Part shown: positions 9,661-19,821 of the stretch, in pieces
Layout of the letters: each line of letters opens with the position of its first letter
How positions within the stretch are numbered: the first letter of the stretch is position 1
Notes under the pieces: model-generated
The model's input: the letters and a program-made list of their open reading frames with translations, nothing else
Database searches by the model: none
Told to the model about the DNA's origin: nothing
Source: Pseudomonas asturiensis
Lineage (GTDB): Bacteria > Pseudomonadota > Gammaproteobacteria > Pseudomonadales > Pseudomonadaceae
Reading direction: 5' to 3'
NCBI RefSeq assembly: GCF_900143095.1
Contig: NZ_FRDA01000003.1
Span: forward strand, 62,001-126,000
Length of the DNA stretch: 64,000 nucleotides
Translations under genes and position numbers: made by a program

Positions 9661-10842
9661 ATGGAAAAGCAAATCGTCGCACCCAAGCAAAAGCTCTCTC
9701 TGAGCGATCCGAAAGTGCGCGCGTGGTTATTTCAGATCATCACTGTCGTGGCGGTGATCGCGTTTGGTTGGTTCATTTTCGACAACACCCAGACCAACCT
9801 GCAACACCGTGGTATTACCTCGGGGTTCGGCTTTCTTGAAAACAGTGCCGGTTTCGGCATTGCTCAGCACCTGATCGACTACAGCGAATCGGACACTTAT
9901 GCTCGTGTGTTCGTCATCGGTTTGCTGAACACCCTGCTGGTATCGGTTATCGGTATTGTCCTGGCGACCTTGCTGGGCTTTGTCATTGGTGTCGCTCGCC
10001 TGTCTCCGAACTGGATGATCAGCAAGCTGGCAACCGTGTATGTCGAAGTCTTCCGCAACATTCCGCCACTGCTGCAAATCCTGTTCTGGTACACCGCCGT
10101 ATTCCTCACGCTGCCCGGTCCGCGTCAGGCACACGGTTATCTGGACATGTTCTACGTCAGCAGTCGCGGGCTCAACATGCCCGGAGCAATGCCTGCCGAG
10201 GGCGCATGGGCATTCCTGATCAGTATCGTGGTCGCGGTGATCGCGGTTGTGATGATGGTGCGCTGGGCCAACAAGCGGTTCGAGGCGACCGGCGAGCCGT
10301 TTCACAAGTTCTGGGTGGGCCTCGCGCTGTTGCTGGTGATTCCAGGCTTGAGCACGCTGATCTTCGGCAGCCCGGTGCATTGGGAAGTGCCGCAGCTCAA
10401 AGGCTTCAACTTTGTTGGCGGCTGGGTGCTGATCCCGGAACTGATCTCCCTGACGCTGGCACTGACCATCTACACGGCGGCGTTCATCGCCGAGATCGTG
10501 CGTTCCGGTATCAAGTCGGTCAGCCACGGCCAGACCGAAGCCGCCCGCTCGCTGGGGCTGCGCCCTGGGCCGACGTTGCGCAAGGTCATCATTCCGCAGG
10601 CTCTGCGAGTGATCATTCCGCCGTTGACCAGTCAGTTCCTGAACCTGGCGAAGAACTCCTCGCTGGCCGCAGCCATTGGTTACCCGGAAATGGTTTCCCT
10701 GTTTGCCGGTACGGTGCTCAACCAGACCGGGCAGGCGATCGAAGTCATTGCCATCACCATGAGTGTGTACCTGGCGATCAGTATCAGCATTTCCCTGCTG
10801 ATGAACTGGTACAACAAGCGCATTGCGCTGATCGAGCGGTGA
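9661..10842 (+). CDS. aapQ: Amino acid ABC transporter permease AapQ
   Basis: AapQ is one of two inner-membrane permeases of the broad-specificity AapJQMP amino-acid importer. The 393-residue protein has several hydrophobic segments and the permease signature EAARSLGLRPGPTLRKVIIPQALR (EAA loop, about residues 295-318) that docks onto the ATPase. The N-terminal region before the conserved core is longer than in His/Glu-type permeases, as is usual for AapQ. Followed after ten bases by aapM. Confidence 0.92.
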   Translation: MEKQIVAPKQKLSLSDPKVRAWLFQIITVVAVIAFGWFIFDNTQTNLQHRGITSGFGFLENSAGFGIAQHLIDYSESDTYARVFVIGLLNTLLVSVIGIVLATLLGFVIGVARLSPNWMISKLATVYVEVFRNIPPLLQILFWYTAVFLTLPGPRQAHGYLDMFYVSSRGLNMPGAMPAEGAWAFLISIVVAVIAVVMMVRWANKRFEATGEPFHKFWVGLALLLVIPGLSTLIFGSPVHWEVPQLKGFNFVGGWVLIPELISLTLALTIYTAAFIAEIVRSGIKSVSHGQTEAARSLGLRPGPTLRKVIIPQALRVIIPPLTSQFLNLAKNSSLAAAIGYPEMVSLFAGTVLNQTGQAIEVIAITMSVYLAISISISLLMNWYNKRIALIER

Positions 10843-10852
10843 GGAAAAGCGC

Positions 10853-11950
10853 ATGACGACTCATACTTTCAAACCTGATATGCCACCACCGGGCAAAGTG
10901 TTCGGCCCGGTCGCGTGGATGCGGCAGAACCTGTTCTCCAGCTGGATCAACACCCTGCTGACCCTGTTGTCGCTCTATCTGATCTATCTGGTCGTTCCGC
11001 CGATTCTCAGTTGGGCCTTGCTGGACGCCAACTGGATCGGCACGACCAAGGAAGACTGCACCAAGGCGGGCGCCTGCTGGGTCTTCATCGAGCAGCGCTT
11101 CGGTCAGTTCATGTACGGCTACTTTCCCAATGAACTGCGCTGGAGGGTCGATCTGACCGCAATCCTGGCGATTGTCGGTGCTGCGCCGCTGTTCATTTCG
11201 AAGTTTCCGCGCAAGGCTGTGTACGGCGTCTCCTTTCTGGTGATCTACCCGATCGTTGCGTTCTACCTGCTGCACGGCGGCGCGTTTGGTCTGACTAACG
11301 TACCGACCAGCCAGTGGGGCGGTCTGATGCTGACCCTGGTGATTGCCACCGTGGGCATCGTCGGTGCCTTGCCGCTGGGTATTCTGCTGGCGCTAGGGCG
11401 TCGCTCCAACATGCCGGCTGTGCGTGTGGTGTGCGTGACGTTCATTGAGTTCTGGCGCGGCGTGCCGTTGATCACCGTTCTGTTCATGTCTTCGGTGATG
11501 CTGCCGTTGTTCATGCCTGAAGGGATGAACTTCGACAAACTGCTGCGGGCGCTGATCGGCGTCATTCTGTTCCAGTCGGCGTACATCGCCGAAGTGGTGC
11601 GCGGCGGTATGCAGGCCATTCCCAAGGGGCAGTACGAAGCCGCTGCCGCGATGGGCCTGGGCTACTGGCGCAGCATGGGGCTGGTCATCCTGCCGCAGGC
11701 GTTGAAGATGGTCATCCCCGGCATCGTCAACACCTTCATTGCCCTGTTCAAGGACACCAGCCTGGTGATCATCATCGGCCTGTTCGACCTGCTCAACAGC
11801 GTCAAGCAAGCCACTGCCGATCCGTCATGGCTCGGTATGGCCACAGAAGGCTATGTCTTCGCGGCCCTGGTGTTCTGGATCTTCTGTTTCGGTATGTCCC
11901 GCTATTCCATGCACTTGGAACGTAAGCTGGACACAGGCCACAAGCGTTAG
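10853..11950 (+). CDS. aapM: Amino acid ABC transporter permease AapM
   Basis: This 365-residue inner-membrane protein is the second permease of the Aap importer. It has multiple transmembrane segments, a Cys-containing periplasmic loop ([12 protein letters not shown] near residue 65) and the EAA motif [22 protein letters not shown] at about residues 261-283. The heterodimer AapQ-AapM forms the membrane pore. Start ATG 10853 follows GAGGAAAAGCGC. The stop TAG at 11948-11950 is part of the AGGAG that serves aapP. Confidence 0.92.
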   Translation: MTTHTFKPDMPPPGKVFGPVAWMRQNLFSSWINTLLTLLSLYLIYLVVPPILSWALLDANWIGTTKEDCTKAGACWVFIEQRFGQFMYGYFPNELRWRVDLTAILAIVGAAPLFISKFPRKAVYGVSFLVIYPIVAFYLLHGGAFGLTNVPTSQWGGLMLTLVIATVGIVGALPLGILLALGRRSNMPAVRVVCVTFIEFWRGVPLITVLFMSSVMLPLFMPEGMNFDKLLRALIGVILFQSAYIAEVVRGGMQAIPKGQYEAAAAMGLGYWRSMGLVILPQALKMVIPGIVNTFIALFKDTSLVIIIGLFDLLNSVKQATADPSWLGMATEGYVFAALVFWIFCFGMSRYSMHLERKLDTGHKR

Positions 11951-11960
11951 GAGTTTTGAC

Positions 11961-12725
11961 ATGAGTGAAGTTATCACCAAGCCTCTGGGCGCTGAAGGCA
12001 TGATCCGCATGGAGGGCGTCCACAAGTGGTACGGCCAGTTCCATGTGCTCAAGGACATCAACCTGAATGTGCGTCAGGGCGAGCGAATCGTATTGTGCGG
12101 CCCTTCGGGTTCGGGCAAATCGACCACCATTCGCTGCCTGAACCGTCTGGAAGAGCACCAGCAGGGCCGCATCATCGTTGATGGCACGGAGCTGACGTCT
12201 GACCTGAAGCAGATCGAAACCATTCGCCGTGAAGTCGGCATGGTGTTCCAGCACTTCAACCTGTTCCCGCACCTGACCATCTTGCAGAACTGCACGCTGG
12301 CGCCGATGTGGGTGCGCAAGATGCCGAAGAAGAAAGCCGAAGAAATCGCCATGCATTACCTGGAACGCGTACGCATTCCAGAGCAGGCGCATAAATTTCC
12401 GGGCCAGCTCTCCGGCGGTCAGCAGCAGCGTGTGGCGATTGCCCGTGCGCTGTGCATGAAGCCAAAAATCATGCTGTTCGACGAGCCGACCTCGGCACTC
12501 GATCCGGAAATGGTCAAGGAAGTACTCGACACCATGGTGGGCCTGGCAGAAGAAGGCATGACCATGCTCTGTGTGACCCACGAGATGGGCTTTGCCCGCA
12601 CCGTGGCGAACCGGGTGATCTTCATGGACAAGGGTGAAATCGTCGAACAGGCCGCGCCTAACGACTTCTTCGACAACCCGCAAAGCGACCGTACCAAGCT
12701 GTTCCTCAGTCAGATCATTCACTGA
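11961..12725 (+). CDS. aapP: Amino acid ABC transporter ATP-binding protein AapP
   Basis: AapP hydrolyses ATP to drive the AapQM permease. The 254-residue product has Walker [10 protein letters not shown] (47-55), Q-loop [10 protein letters not shown], signature LSGGQQQR, Walker [13 protein letters not shown] and the switch histidine in [11 protein letters not shown] set the start at ATG 11961 because AGGAG (11949-11953) is seven bases upstream; an upstream in-frame start would overlap aapM heavily. A strong terminator follows, ending the operon. Confidence 0.94.
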   Translation: MSEVITKPLGAEGMIRMEGVHKWYGQFHVLKDINLNVRQGERIVLCGPSGSGKSTTIRCLNRLEEHQQGRIIVDGTELTSDLKQIETIRREVGMVFQHFNLFPHLTILQNCTLAPMWVRKMPKKKAEEIAMHYLERVRIPEQAHKFPGQLSGGQQQRVAIARALCMKPKIMLFDEPTSALDPEMVKEVLDTMVGLAEEGMTMLCVTHEMGFARTVANRVIFMDKGEIVEQAAPNDFFDNPQSDRTKLFLSQIIH

Positions 12726-12744
12726 GTTCACAGCCGTCACACAG

Positions 12745-12771
12745 AAAACCGGGCCTTGCGCCCGGTTTTTT
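12745..12771 (+). terminator. Intrinsic terminator of the aap operon
   Basis: AAAACCGGGC-CTTGC-GCCCGG followed by TTTTTT lies 20 bases after the aapP stop. The six-bp GC stem extended by A-T pairs and the T-run make a classic terminator. Confidence 0.9.
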
Positions 12772-12892
12772 CGTATCGGGTGCAGGCATCGCGTTTGTAT
12801 GCAATCTCGCCTGAACCTTGTATTCCCTATCATTCTCCAACAGGATACTTGCCCCCTGAAACGGGTCGACACACCTGATTGCCGAGAAATTG

Positions 12893-14125
12893 ATGACTGC
12901 CAAGGCTCAACCAAGCCCCCACGCTGCTGCTGCCCCGACTGACCCGATTCTCAAGCGCCCCTGGCTGTTACTGCTGGGCCTGGTGCTGGTCGCCCTCAAT
13001 TTGCGCCCCGCGTTGTCGAGCATTGCGCCGCTGCTCAATAATGTTTCCGACAGCCTGGGCATGTCCGCTGCCGAAGCGGGTTTACTGACCACCTTGCCGG
13101 TGTTGTGCCTGGGCCTGTTCGCGCCGCTGGCACCGATTCTGGCGCGTCGTTTCGGCAGTGAGCGCGTGGTGCTGGTGATTCTGCTGATGCTGGCGTCGGG
13201 GCTGGCCGTGCGCAGCCTGTTCGGTGAGTTCGGCCTGTTTACCGGCAGCCTGATGGCAGGTGCGAGCATCGGCATCATTGGTGTGCTGCTGCCGGGCATT
13301 GTCAAACGCGACTTTCCGAAACAGGCAGGCGCCATGACGGGCGTGTACACCATGGCGTTGTGTCTGGGCGCAGCGATTGCGGCAGGATCGACGGTGCCAT
13401 TGAGTCAGTATTTCGGCGACAGCTGGCAGATCGGTCTGGGTTTCTGGTTGATCCCGGCCGTGATCGCGGCGCTGTTCTGGTTGCCACAGGCCCGGGAAAA
13501 ACACGGCACGCATCGCGACGTTTATCGGGTCAAAGGTTTGCTGCGTGACCGACTGGCCTGGCAGGTGACGCTGTACATGGGCCTGCAATCATCGCTGTCT
13601 TACATTGTATTTGGCTGGTTGCCGTCGATTCTGATCGGCCGCGGCATGACCCCGACCCAGGCTGGACTGCTGCTGTCGGGTTCGATCATCGTGCAGGTTA
13701 TCAGCGCGTTGAGCGCACCCTGGCTAGCGACCCGCGGCAAGGACCAGCGTCTGGCGATCATGCTGGTCATGTCGCTGACCCTTACCGGTTTGTTCGGTTG
13801 CCTGTATGCACCGCTTGAAGGGCTGTGGGGCTGGGCGATTCTGTTGGGCCTGGGGCAGGGTGGTACGTTCAGCCTGGCGTTGGCGTTGATCGTCTTGCGC
13901 TCGCGTGACTCCCATGTTGCCTCGAACCTGTCGAGCATGGCGCAGGGTTTTGGTTACACCATCGCCTCGATGGGGCCGTTTGCGGTCGGCATCGTGCATG
14001 ATGTGACGGGTAACTGGAATGCGATTGGCTGGATTTTCGCCGTGCTGGGTCTCGGCGCGATGATCGCAGGCATGGGCGCGGGTCGCTCGTTGTACGTGCA
14101 GGTAAGCAGCGAGAAGGCTCAGTAA
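12893..14125 (+). CDS. CynX/NimT-family MFS transporter
   Basis: The 410-residue protein is a 12-segment major-facilitator carrier of the CynX/NimT (cyanate, 2-nitroimidazole) subfamily. Recognisable features are the first helix with LVALNLRPALSSIAPLL, the loop LARRFGSERVV after helix 2 and the long hydrophobic run through both halves. CynX-like members export or import small anions or drugs, but the substrate is not predictable here since no cyanase gene is nearby. Start ATG 12893 gives MTAKAQ; a TTG three bases earlier is in frame but less likely. The gene stands alone after the aap terminator. Confidence 0.85.
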   Translation: MTAKAQPSPHAAAAPTDPILKRPWLLLLGLVLVALNLRPALSSIAPLLNNVSDSLGMSAAEAGLLTTLPVLCLGLFAPLAPILARRFGSERVVLVILLMLASGLAVRSLFGEFGLFTGSLMAGASIGIIGVLLPGIVKRDFPKQAGAMTGVYTMALCLGAAIAAGSTVPLSQYFGDSWQIGLGFWLIPAVIAALFWLPQAREKHGTHRDVYRVKGLLRDRLAWQVTLYMGLQSSLSYIVFGWLPSILIGRGMTPTQAGLLLSGSIIVQVISALSAPWLATRGKDQRLAIMLVMSLTLTGLFGCLYAPLEGLWGWAILLGLGQGGTFSLALALIVLRSRDSHVASNLSSMAQGFGYTIASMGPFAVGIVHDVTGNWNAIGWIFAVLGLGAMIAGMGAGRSLYVQVSSEKAQ

Positions 14126-14209
14126 CCGCATTTGTATGCTAAATGTTGGTAGCTCCCGGCGCGTTTGCCGCTTATCGTGCACGCATCTTTTGCCAAGGGA
14201 TCTGCACGC

Positions 14210-14701
14210 ATGAGTTACGAAGAAGACAGTCAGGCCAATAGCGCGCTCATCACCCGCTTTTATGAGGCGTTCGCTCAACTGGATGCCGAGGCCATGAGCG
14301 CCTGCTATACCGAAGACGTGCTGTTCAGCGATCCGGTGTTTGGCGAGCTACGTGGCAGTCATGCCCGCGATATGTGGCGCATGCTGACCTCGCGTGCCAA
14401 GAACTTCTCGGTGGTGTTCGATCAGGTACGTGCCGATGATCGCTCCGGCACCGCCCATTGGGTTGCCACCTACCTGTTCAGCCAGACCGGGCGCACGGTG
14501 GTCAACGACATACAGGCGCGCTTTGTCTTTCGCGACGGCCTGATTTGCGAACACCACGATCATTTCGACCTGTGGCGTTGGTCGCGTCAGGCACTGGGTG
14601 CCAAAGGCCTGCTGCTGGGCTGGACACCGGTGGTGCAAAACGCCATTCGCGGTCAGGCGCAGAAGGGGCTCAAAACCTATACCGAGAGCCGCCGTGCCTG
14701 A
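14210..14701 (+). CDS. NTF2-like (SnoaL-type) family protein
   Basis: This 163-residue protein has the cone-shaped NTF2-like fold signature: an N-terminal helix ending in [17 protein letters not shown], then [14 protein letters not shown] and [16 protein letters not shown]. Proteins of this type may be small hydrolases or isomerases, or ligand carriers; no specific reaction can be assigned. AAGGGA at 14195-14200 lies nine bases before ATG 14210. Its stop overlaps the probable GTG start of the GIY-YIG gene, so the two may be co-translated. Confidence 0.8.
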   Translation: MSYEEDSQANSALITRFYEAFAQLDAEAMSACYTEDVLFSDPVFGELRGSHARDMWRMLTSRAKNFSVVFDQVRADDRSGTAHWVATYLFSQTGRTVVNDIQARFVFRDGLICEHHDHFDLWRWSRQALGAKGLLLGWTPVVQNAIRGQAQKGLKTYTESRRA

Positions 14702-15032
14702 TCCAGGTGCAATGGCTGCTCAAGCGCCCGGCAAACCGTGGTTTGTTTATCTGGTGCGCGCTGCCAACGGTTCGTTGTACTGCGGCATCAGTGATGACCC
14801 TGATCGACGTTTTGCCGCTCATCAGAGCGGCAAGGGCGCGCGCTTCTTTTGTTGCAGCCCGGCAGTGGCGCTGGTGTATGTCGAGCAGCACGTCAGCAAG
14901 GGTGAAGCGTTGCGCCATGAGCGGCTGATCAAGAAGCTGCGCAAAACGGCCAAAGAAGTACTGGCTGCCAGTTACAAGGGCGAGCCCGTGCGCGTGTCGA
15001 TCCATGAGCGTGATGTCGTGTCATCCAGTTGA
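14694..15032 (+). CDS. GIY-YIG nuclease family protein (UPF0213-like)
   Basis: The product is a short single-domain GIY-YIG protein. The fold's motifs are [20 protein letters not shown] (the GIY/YIG strands read VYL and YCGI) followed by [14 protein letters not shown] and [14 protein letters not shown]. Stand-alone bacterial members of this type are of uncertain function; some related enzymes are structure-specific endonucleases. Start GTG 14694 overlaps the previous stop; ATG 14712, with AGG just upstream, would give a 106-residue product instead of 112. Confidence 0.8.
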   Translation: MPDPGAMAAQAPGKPWFVYLVRAANGSLYCGISDDPDRRFAAHQSGKGARFFCCSPAVALVYVEQHVSKGEALRHERLIKKLRKTAKEVLAASYKGEPVRVSIHERDVVSSS

Positions 15033-15096
15033 GGCCGTAGGCTGTCAGGGGGTAGCGGGGTAAGCTGTCTGCTTTCCACGTGCCTTGAGGCTGAAC

Positions 15097-16029
15097 ATGT
15101 CCGAGTTGATTCTCCACCATTACCCCACCTCGTTGTTTGCCGAAAAAGCCCGTCTGATGCTGGGTTTCAAGGGCCTCTCATGGCGCTCGGTGACCATTCC
15201 CTCGATCATGCCCAAGCCTGACCTGACTGCGCTGACAGGCGGTTATCGCAAGACGCCGGTGTTGCAGGTTGGTGCAGATATCTACTGCGATACGGCCTTG
15301 ATGGCGCGGCGGCTCGAGCAGGAAAAGGCCTCGCCGACGTTCTACCCGCAAGGACAGGAATTCACCGTGGCCAGTTTTGCCGCCTGGGCCGACTCGGTCA
15401 TGTTCATGCATGCCGTCAGCCTGGTGTTCCAGCCTGAATCAATGGCCGTGCGCTTTGCCAAGGTGCCGCCGGAAGCTGCCAAGGCCTTCGTGGCGGACCG
15501 TTCCGCGCTCTTCAATGGTGGCAATGCCTCCCGCCTTCCCGCTGAACAGGCCAGGCATCAATGGCCTGCGTTTATGGCGCGACTGGAGCTGCAACTGTCG
15601 CGCAACGGTGACTTCCTGTTTGGCGCGCCGTCCATCGCTGATTTCAGCGTAGCGCACACTTTGTGGTTCCTTAAGCAGACGCCGGTGACAGCGCCCTTTG
15701 TGGATAACTATCCAGAGGTCAGCGTATGGCTTGGTCGTGTGCTGGGCTTCGGCCACGGCGCGCACAGCGACCTGAGTTCAGCCGAGGCCATCGAGATCGC
15801 CCGAAACGCCACGCCAGCGCCGCTGCCTGAAGAAACCTTTGCTGATGCCAATGGTTTCAAGGCTGGCGATCAGGTGGCGATATCGGCGATGGATTACGGT
15901 GTGGATGCCGTTGAGGGGGCACTGGTGTTTGTCGGGAGTGAAGAACTGATCCTGCGCCGCGAGGATGATCGGGCCGGTGTGGTCCATGTGCATTTCCCCA
16001 GGCTTGGGTTTGTGATTAATGCGCTGTAA
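15097..16029 (+). CDS. Glutathione S-transferase family protein with C-terminal extension
   Basis: Residues 1-80 form a thioredoxin-like GST N-terminal domain (LILHHYPTSLFAEKARLML, then GGYRKTPVLQVGADIYCDT), followed by an all-helical GST C-terminal domain to about residue 225. The protein is 310 residues, roughly 80-90 longer than a standard GST. The extra tail (about 230-310) looks beta-rich (GDQVAISAMDYGVDAVEGAL). The role of the tail is unknown. GAGG at 15087-15090 is six bases upstream of ATG 15097. Glutathione conjugation or a binding role is possible; substrate unknown. Confidence 0.82.
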   Translation: MSELILHHYPTSLFAEKARLMLGFKGLSWRSVTIPSIMPKPDLTALTGGYRKTPVLQVGADIYCDTALMARRLEQEKASPTFYPQGQEFTVASFAAWADSVMFMHAVSLVFQPESMAVRFAKVPPEAAKAFVADRSALFNGGNASRLPAEQARHQWPAFMARLELQLSRNGDFLFGAPSIADFSVAHTLWFLKQTPVTAPFVDNYPEVSVWLGRVLGFGHGAHSDLSSAEAIEIARNATPAPLPEETFADANGFKAGDQVAISAMDYGVDAVEGALVFVGSEELILRREDDRAGVVHVHFPRLGFVINAL

Positions 16030-16221
16030 ATAGGTCGCGAGCGCCTTGCCGGGCGCCAGGGTCGAAGCACTCACCGATTGGGTCCGATCAACTTGACTCT
16101 TGGTTCAAACGATTATTAGCTTTGGTCAATCCCCCTCAAGGACGAGGGGCGTGCCGTTCTATACTTTTCAGTGTAGGGATACGCGGCCGCATGGGGTCGT
16201 TATTGAGAAGGGAGTCCGGTA

Positions 16222-18429
16222 ATGGATGCAAATAGCTGGAAAACAGGTCGCGACGGCCCGTTGTTTTATGTGGACTATTACCTGGGCGACGAGGGTTATA
16301 CGGGTAACGAGTACCCGTCATTGATAATCGACGGCGTGGTCCGCACGGCCCGCTTGTCCGATGATCGGAAGACGTTGAGAGCCTCGATATCTGTCGCCGA
16401 TGTTCACACCCTTAGACACGTTGCGACGCCCAAGGTTTTTTTAGCGTCCAGCCGGGCCTCAAGCAATCCTCATCCCCACATGCAAGCGCCCCGCAGTTCG
16501 ACCGGGCTTATGGCACCAGATCCTGTTTCGTCAGGGCGATACGGGGTTGTTCGTCAGGATTACGATTACGGCGACGAGGCCCTGACATTGCCGGGTATCG
16601 ACGCCAGGGTGGAACTGCGGGCAGCCGTTTACCTCCCGGATACCGAAACCCCGACACCCCACCCGGTTGTCGTGTTTTTGCACGGAAGGCATCACCCATG
16701 CTTGGGAAACACCGGTTCAACGGGCTACAGTTGGCCATGCAAGGCAGATGAACACGCTTGTCCCAACCATGAGGGCTACGACACGATTGCATTGGCACTT
16801 GCCAGTCAAGGCTATGCCGTTGTCTCGATATCCGCCAATGGGATCTACCCGGTCGATGCCAACGGTGCCATTGCGTTAGGGAGCACGTTGCGCGGGCATC
16901 TGGTGCTTGCCCATCTTGAGCTGTTGGCTCGCGCGAACAAAGGCGAGTATCCGCAGCTGTCGCAACTGTCCGGCAGGCTTGATCTGAACAACATCGGCCT
17001 TGTGGGGCATTCTCGTGGTGGAGAGGGCATTGCCAGGGCCATCACGCTGAACAGGCTGCTGGATAAAGGCTTTGGGCTTCGGGCCGCTTTATTCATGGGC
17101 AGCACGGCGCGCGAAGGTATTGCGATCCCCGACGTACACACGGCGACTGTTCTGCCGTTTCTGGACGGCGATGTTCTGGATTTGACGGGGCAGGGATTTT
17201 CCGATCTGTCCCGCTATGCGTTCGACGACGATGTGCTGCACAGCACGGTCCTTATGCTGGGTGCCAATCATAATTACTTTAATCATGTCTGGTCTCCGGG
17301 ATTCCAGGCCGGCGCAGATGATGCGGTTAAAACGTGGGGAAACATCGATCTCCCGAGGCTTGATCAGACGCAACAACGCCTCCTGGCTTCTTTCTATATC
17401 ACGGGTTTTTTTCGCCTGACGCTGGGAGGTGAATTGACCTACCTGAAGCTGTTTGACGGTTCGCCTGTGACCGTGCCCGGATTGCCGGAGGCTGAAGTCA
17501 GAAGCGCAGCGCATTTTCCCTCCTCGGATCGCTACACGGTCCAGAGTTTTGAAACGCTTTATGCTGAAGGCGCGTCATCGACTTCTGATCCGTGGGCCTG
17601 GACGGTCACGGAAGGGCTGGGCGTCATGTGTCAGAAATCATCGTTCAATAGTGAGCTGCGTTATGCCCACAGCGGCTATCACGGGTTTTTGAATCTTAAA
17701 AGCGAACACCCTTTGTCTCCCGCCGAACTTGAACTGCGCCCTGTTGACGCACAGCGCTCGATAGACAGATCGTCGTACAGCCACTTGAGCTTTCACGTGG
17801 CCCATCTGTTGAGTGAGAACACTGACGCAACCGTTGAACTGCAGGTGACTTTGAACGGTAACCGTCTGAACCTCAATCGACAGGTCGTCGATCTGTGGCC
17901 CATTCCTGAAATCATCCCGGGTCTGGGGACGCTCCTCAAACAGCAGGTCATCGTACCGCTGTCCGACTTCTCTTCCAGTCCTTCAGGCCCACTTGATGCG
18001 CTGTCATTCACACTGCCGTGTGGTGGCTCTGTCTACTTGTCCGACATCGCGTTCGTGACGCCTTCTCTGGGACGCTGTCAGTCACTCTCGCTGCCCTTCG
18101 TCCATGTCGAAGATATTCATGTCGAACCGACGGGCATGGAGCAGGTGCTGGAGATTGGCATCACATTGTCGCAGGCCACGAGCCGGAAAGTTTCGCTGCG
18201 GGTGTACACGCTCATTGTGCATACCACCGAGGGCATCATGCGACTTGACGCCTCCACGGTATTCGAGCCGGGCATGCAGTCGACCTCGGTCAGGTTTGTG
18301 ATTCCGGCAGGAGGCTTCAAGGGTGAGTTCCTCGACACTGGACGGTTCGTCTCTGTCATCGAAGTCAGGGCGCTGTCCAATGCCTTGTTCGGGCGTGAGC
18401 GTGCACTGCTGACAACTCCGCGGCTTTGA
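16222..18429 (+). CDS. Large multidomain alpha/beta hydrolase, uncharacterised
   Basis: This 735-residue protein has an uncharacterised N-terminal part (1-110), then an alpha/beta-hydrolase domain: oxyanion segment VVVFLHGRHHPC with His154-Gly155, nucleophile Ser264 in GHSRGGEG, and a candidate catalytic His350 (ANHNYFNH). The rest (about 420-735) looks beta-rich and may be one or two accessory domains. The HGRHxxC and SISANGI segments resemble large actinobacterial hydrolases I recall, rather than common pseudomonad esterases. No signal peptide or membrane segment was seen. AAGGGAG (16208-16214) precedes the ATG. No neighbour suggests a pathway. Substrate unknown. Confidence 0.72.
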   Translation: MDANSWKTGRDGPLFYVDYYLGDEGYTGNEYPSLIIDGVVRTARLSDDRKTLRASISVADVHTLRHVATPKVFLASSRASSNPHPHMQAPRSSTGLMAPDPVSSGRYGVVRQDYDYGDEALTLPGIDARVELRAAVYLPDTETPTPHPVVVFLHGRHHPCLGNTGSTGYSWPCKADEHACPNHEGYDTIALALASQGYAVVSISANGIYPVDANGAIALGSTLRGHLVLAHLELLARANKGEYPQLSQLSGRLDLNNIGLVGHSRGGEGIARAITLNRLLDKGFGLRAALFMGSTAREGIAIPDVHTATVLPFLDGDVLDLTGQGFSDLSRYAFDDDVLHSTVLMLGANHNYFNHVWSPGFQAGADDAVKTWGNIDLPRLDQTQQRLLASFYITGFFRLTLGGELTYLKLFDGSPVTVPGLPEAEVRSAAHFPSSDRYTVQSFETLYAEGASSTSDPWAWTVTEGLGVMCQKSSFNSELRYAHSGYHGFLNLKSEHPLSPAELELRPVDAQRSIDRSSYSHLSFHVAHLLSENTDATVELQVTLNGNRLNLNRQVVDLWPIPEIIPGLGTLLKQQVIVPLSDFSSSPSGPLDALSFTLPCGGSVYLSDIAFVTPSLGRCQSLSLPFVHVEDIHVEPTGMEQVLEIGITLSQATSRKVSLRVYTLIVHTTEGIMRLDASTVFEPGMQSTSVRFVIPAGGFKGEFLDTGRFVSVIEVRALSNALFGRERALLTTPRL

Positions 18430-18463
18430 GCAGGCGCTGAACGCAAAGCAGTCAGCGCGTCGA

Positions 18464-18808
18464 TTACTTCAGGGCGGCCAGTATCTGATCCGGACTGAAA
18501 CCACGGATCAGCGTGCCGTTGACATCGATCAGCGGGATGCCGCGTCCGCCCAGCGCTTCATACGCTTTGCGGCCTTCCTCGGACTTCTCGATATCGTATT
18601 CCCGATAGGCAATGCCCTTGCTGTCGAGGAAGCGGCGGGTCTGCTTGCAGTAGCCGCACCATTGGGTCGCGTACATCACCACCTTTGCCTGGCTGTAGTT
18701 TTGCGCAACGCTGGCGGGCGGAGGGTTGACGAAGTTCTCGATTTTTCCCCAGTTCTGATAGATCACCACGACCAGCATGATCAGGGCGAACTTTTTGAGC
18801 GTGCGCAT
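18464..18808 (-). CDS. Membrane-anchored glutaredoxin-like protein
   Basis: The product has an N-terminal membrane anchor (about residues 5-17, FALIMLVVVIYQ) followed by a glutaredoxin domain with active-site CGYC (residues 51-54 when starting at 18808) and the later GIPLIDVNG and RGF segments of the fold. A dithiol CxxC suggests disulfide reduction or exchange, likely on the periplasmic side of the inner membrane given the anchor, though topology is uncertain. ATG 18814 is two codons upstream and equally possible. The gene follows yejK on the same strand with a gap of about ten bases, so they are probably co-transcribed. Confidence 0.82.
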   Translation of the reverse strand: MRTLKKFALIMLVVVIYQNWGKIENFVNPPPASVAQNYSQAKVVMYATQWCGYCKQTRRFLDSKGIAYREYDIEKSEEGRKAYEALGGRGIPLIDVNGTLIRGFSPDQILAALK

Positions 18809-18819
18809 CAGCATGTGGG

Positions 18820-19821
18820 TTACCGCCGCTTCAACTGATCGGTCAATTGGGTCGGCAGGCCCTTGATGATCAAGGTGCCAGCGGTTTCGTCGTACTCGAT
18901 CTTGTCGCCTAGCAGATGAGCTTCAAAACTGATCGACAAGCCCTCTGCACGGCCTGTGAAGCGGCGGAACTGATTGAGGGTGCGTTTATCCGCCGGAATT
19001 TCCGGCGACAGGCCGTAGTCCTTGTTGCGGATGTGGTCGTAGAAAGCGCGTGGACGTTCTTCATCGATCAGTTCGGACAACTCTTCAAGGCCCATAGGCT
19101 CGCCCATCTTGCTCTGGCTGCTGGCGTAATCGACCAGGGTCTTGGTTTTCTCGCGTGCCGACTCTTCGGGCAGGTCCTCGCTCTCGACGAAATCGCTGAA
19201 GGCCTTGAGCAAGGTGCGGGTTTCGCCAGGACCGTCGACACCTTCCTGGCAACCGATGAAGTCGCGGAAGTACTCCGAGACCTTCTTGCCATTCTTGCCC
19301 TTGATGAACGAGATGTACTGCTTGGACTGCTTGTTGTTCTGCCATTCCGAGATGTTGATCCGCGCCGCGAGGTGCAACTGACCCAGATCCAGATGGCGTG
19401 AAGGGGTCACGTCCAGCTCGGCGTTCACGGCCACGCCTTCGCTGTGGTGCAGCAGGGCGATGGCCATGTAGTCGGTCATGCCTTGCTGGTAGTGGGCGAA
19501 CAGAACGTGGCCGCCGACCGACAGGTTGGACTCCTCCATCAGCTTTTGCAGATGCTCGACCGCAACGCGGGAGAACGCCGTGAAGTCCTTGCCGCCGTCC
19601 AGGTATTCCTTCAGCCAGCCGCTGAAAGGATGCGCGCCGGACTCGGGATGGAACAGTCCCCACGCCTTGCCTTGTTTGGCGTTGTAGTTCTCGTTGAGGT
19701 CAGCCAGCATGTTCTCGATGGCCTGTGACTCAGCGAGTTCGGAGTCGCGTGCATGGAGAACAGCGGGCGTACCGTCGGGTTTTTTGTCGATCAGGTGGAC
19801 GATGCAATGACGGATCGGCAT
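18820..19821 (-). CDS. yejK: Nucleoid-associated protein YejK (NdpA)
   Basis: The 333-residue protein matches the YejK/NdpA family from its first residues ([19 protein letters not shown]) through [16 protein letters not shown] and the C-terminal GDKIEYDE region. These proteins co-purify with the nucleoid in enterobacteria and pseudomonads; their exact role is unclear. It lies divergent from hupN, another nucleoid protein, across about 390 bases, and upstream of a glutaredoxin gene on its own strand. Confidence 0.9.
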   Translation of the reverse strand: MPIRHCIVHLIDKKPDGTPAVLHARDSELAESQAIENMLADLNENYNAKQGKAWGLFHPESGAHPFSGWLKEYLDGGKDFTAFSRVAVEHLQKLMEESNLSVGGHVLFAHYQQGMTDYMAIALLHHSEGVAVNAELDVTPSRHLDLGQLHLAARINISEWQNNKQSKQYISFIKGKNGKKVSEYFRDFIGCQEGVDGPGETRTLLKAFSDFVESEDLPEESAREKTKTLVDYASSQSKMGEPMGLEELSELIDEERPRAFYDHIRNKDYGLSPEIPADKRTLNQFRRFTGRAEGLSISFEAHLLGDKIEYDETAGTLIIKGLPTQLTDQLKRR

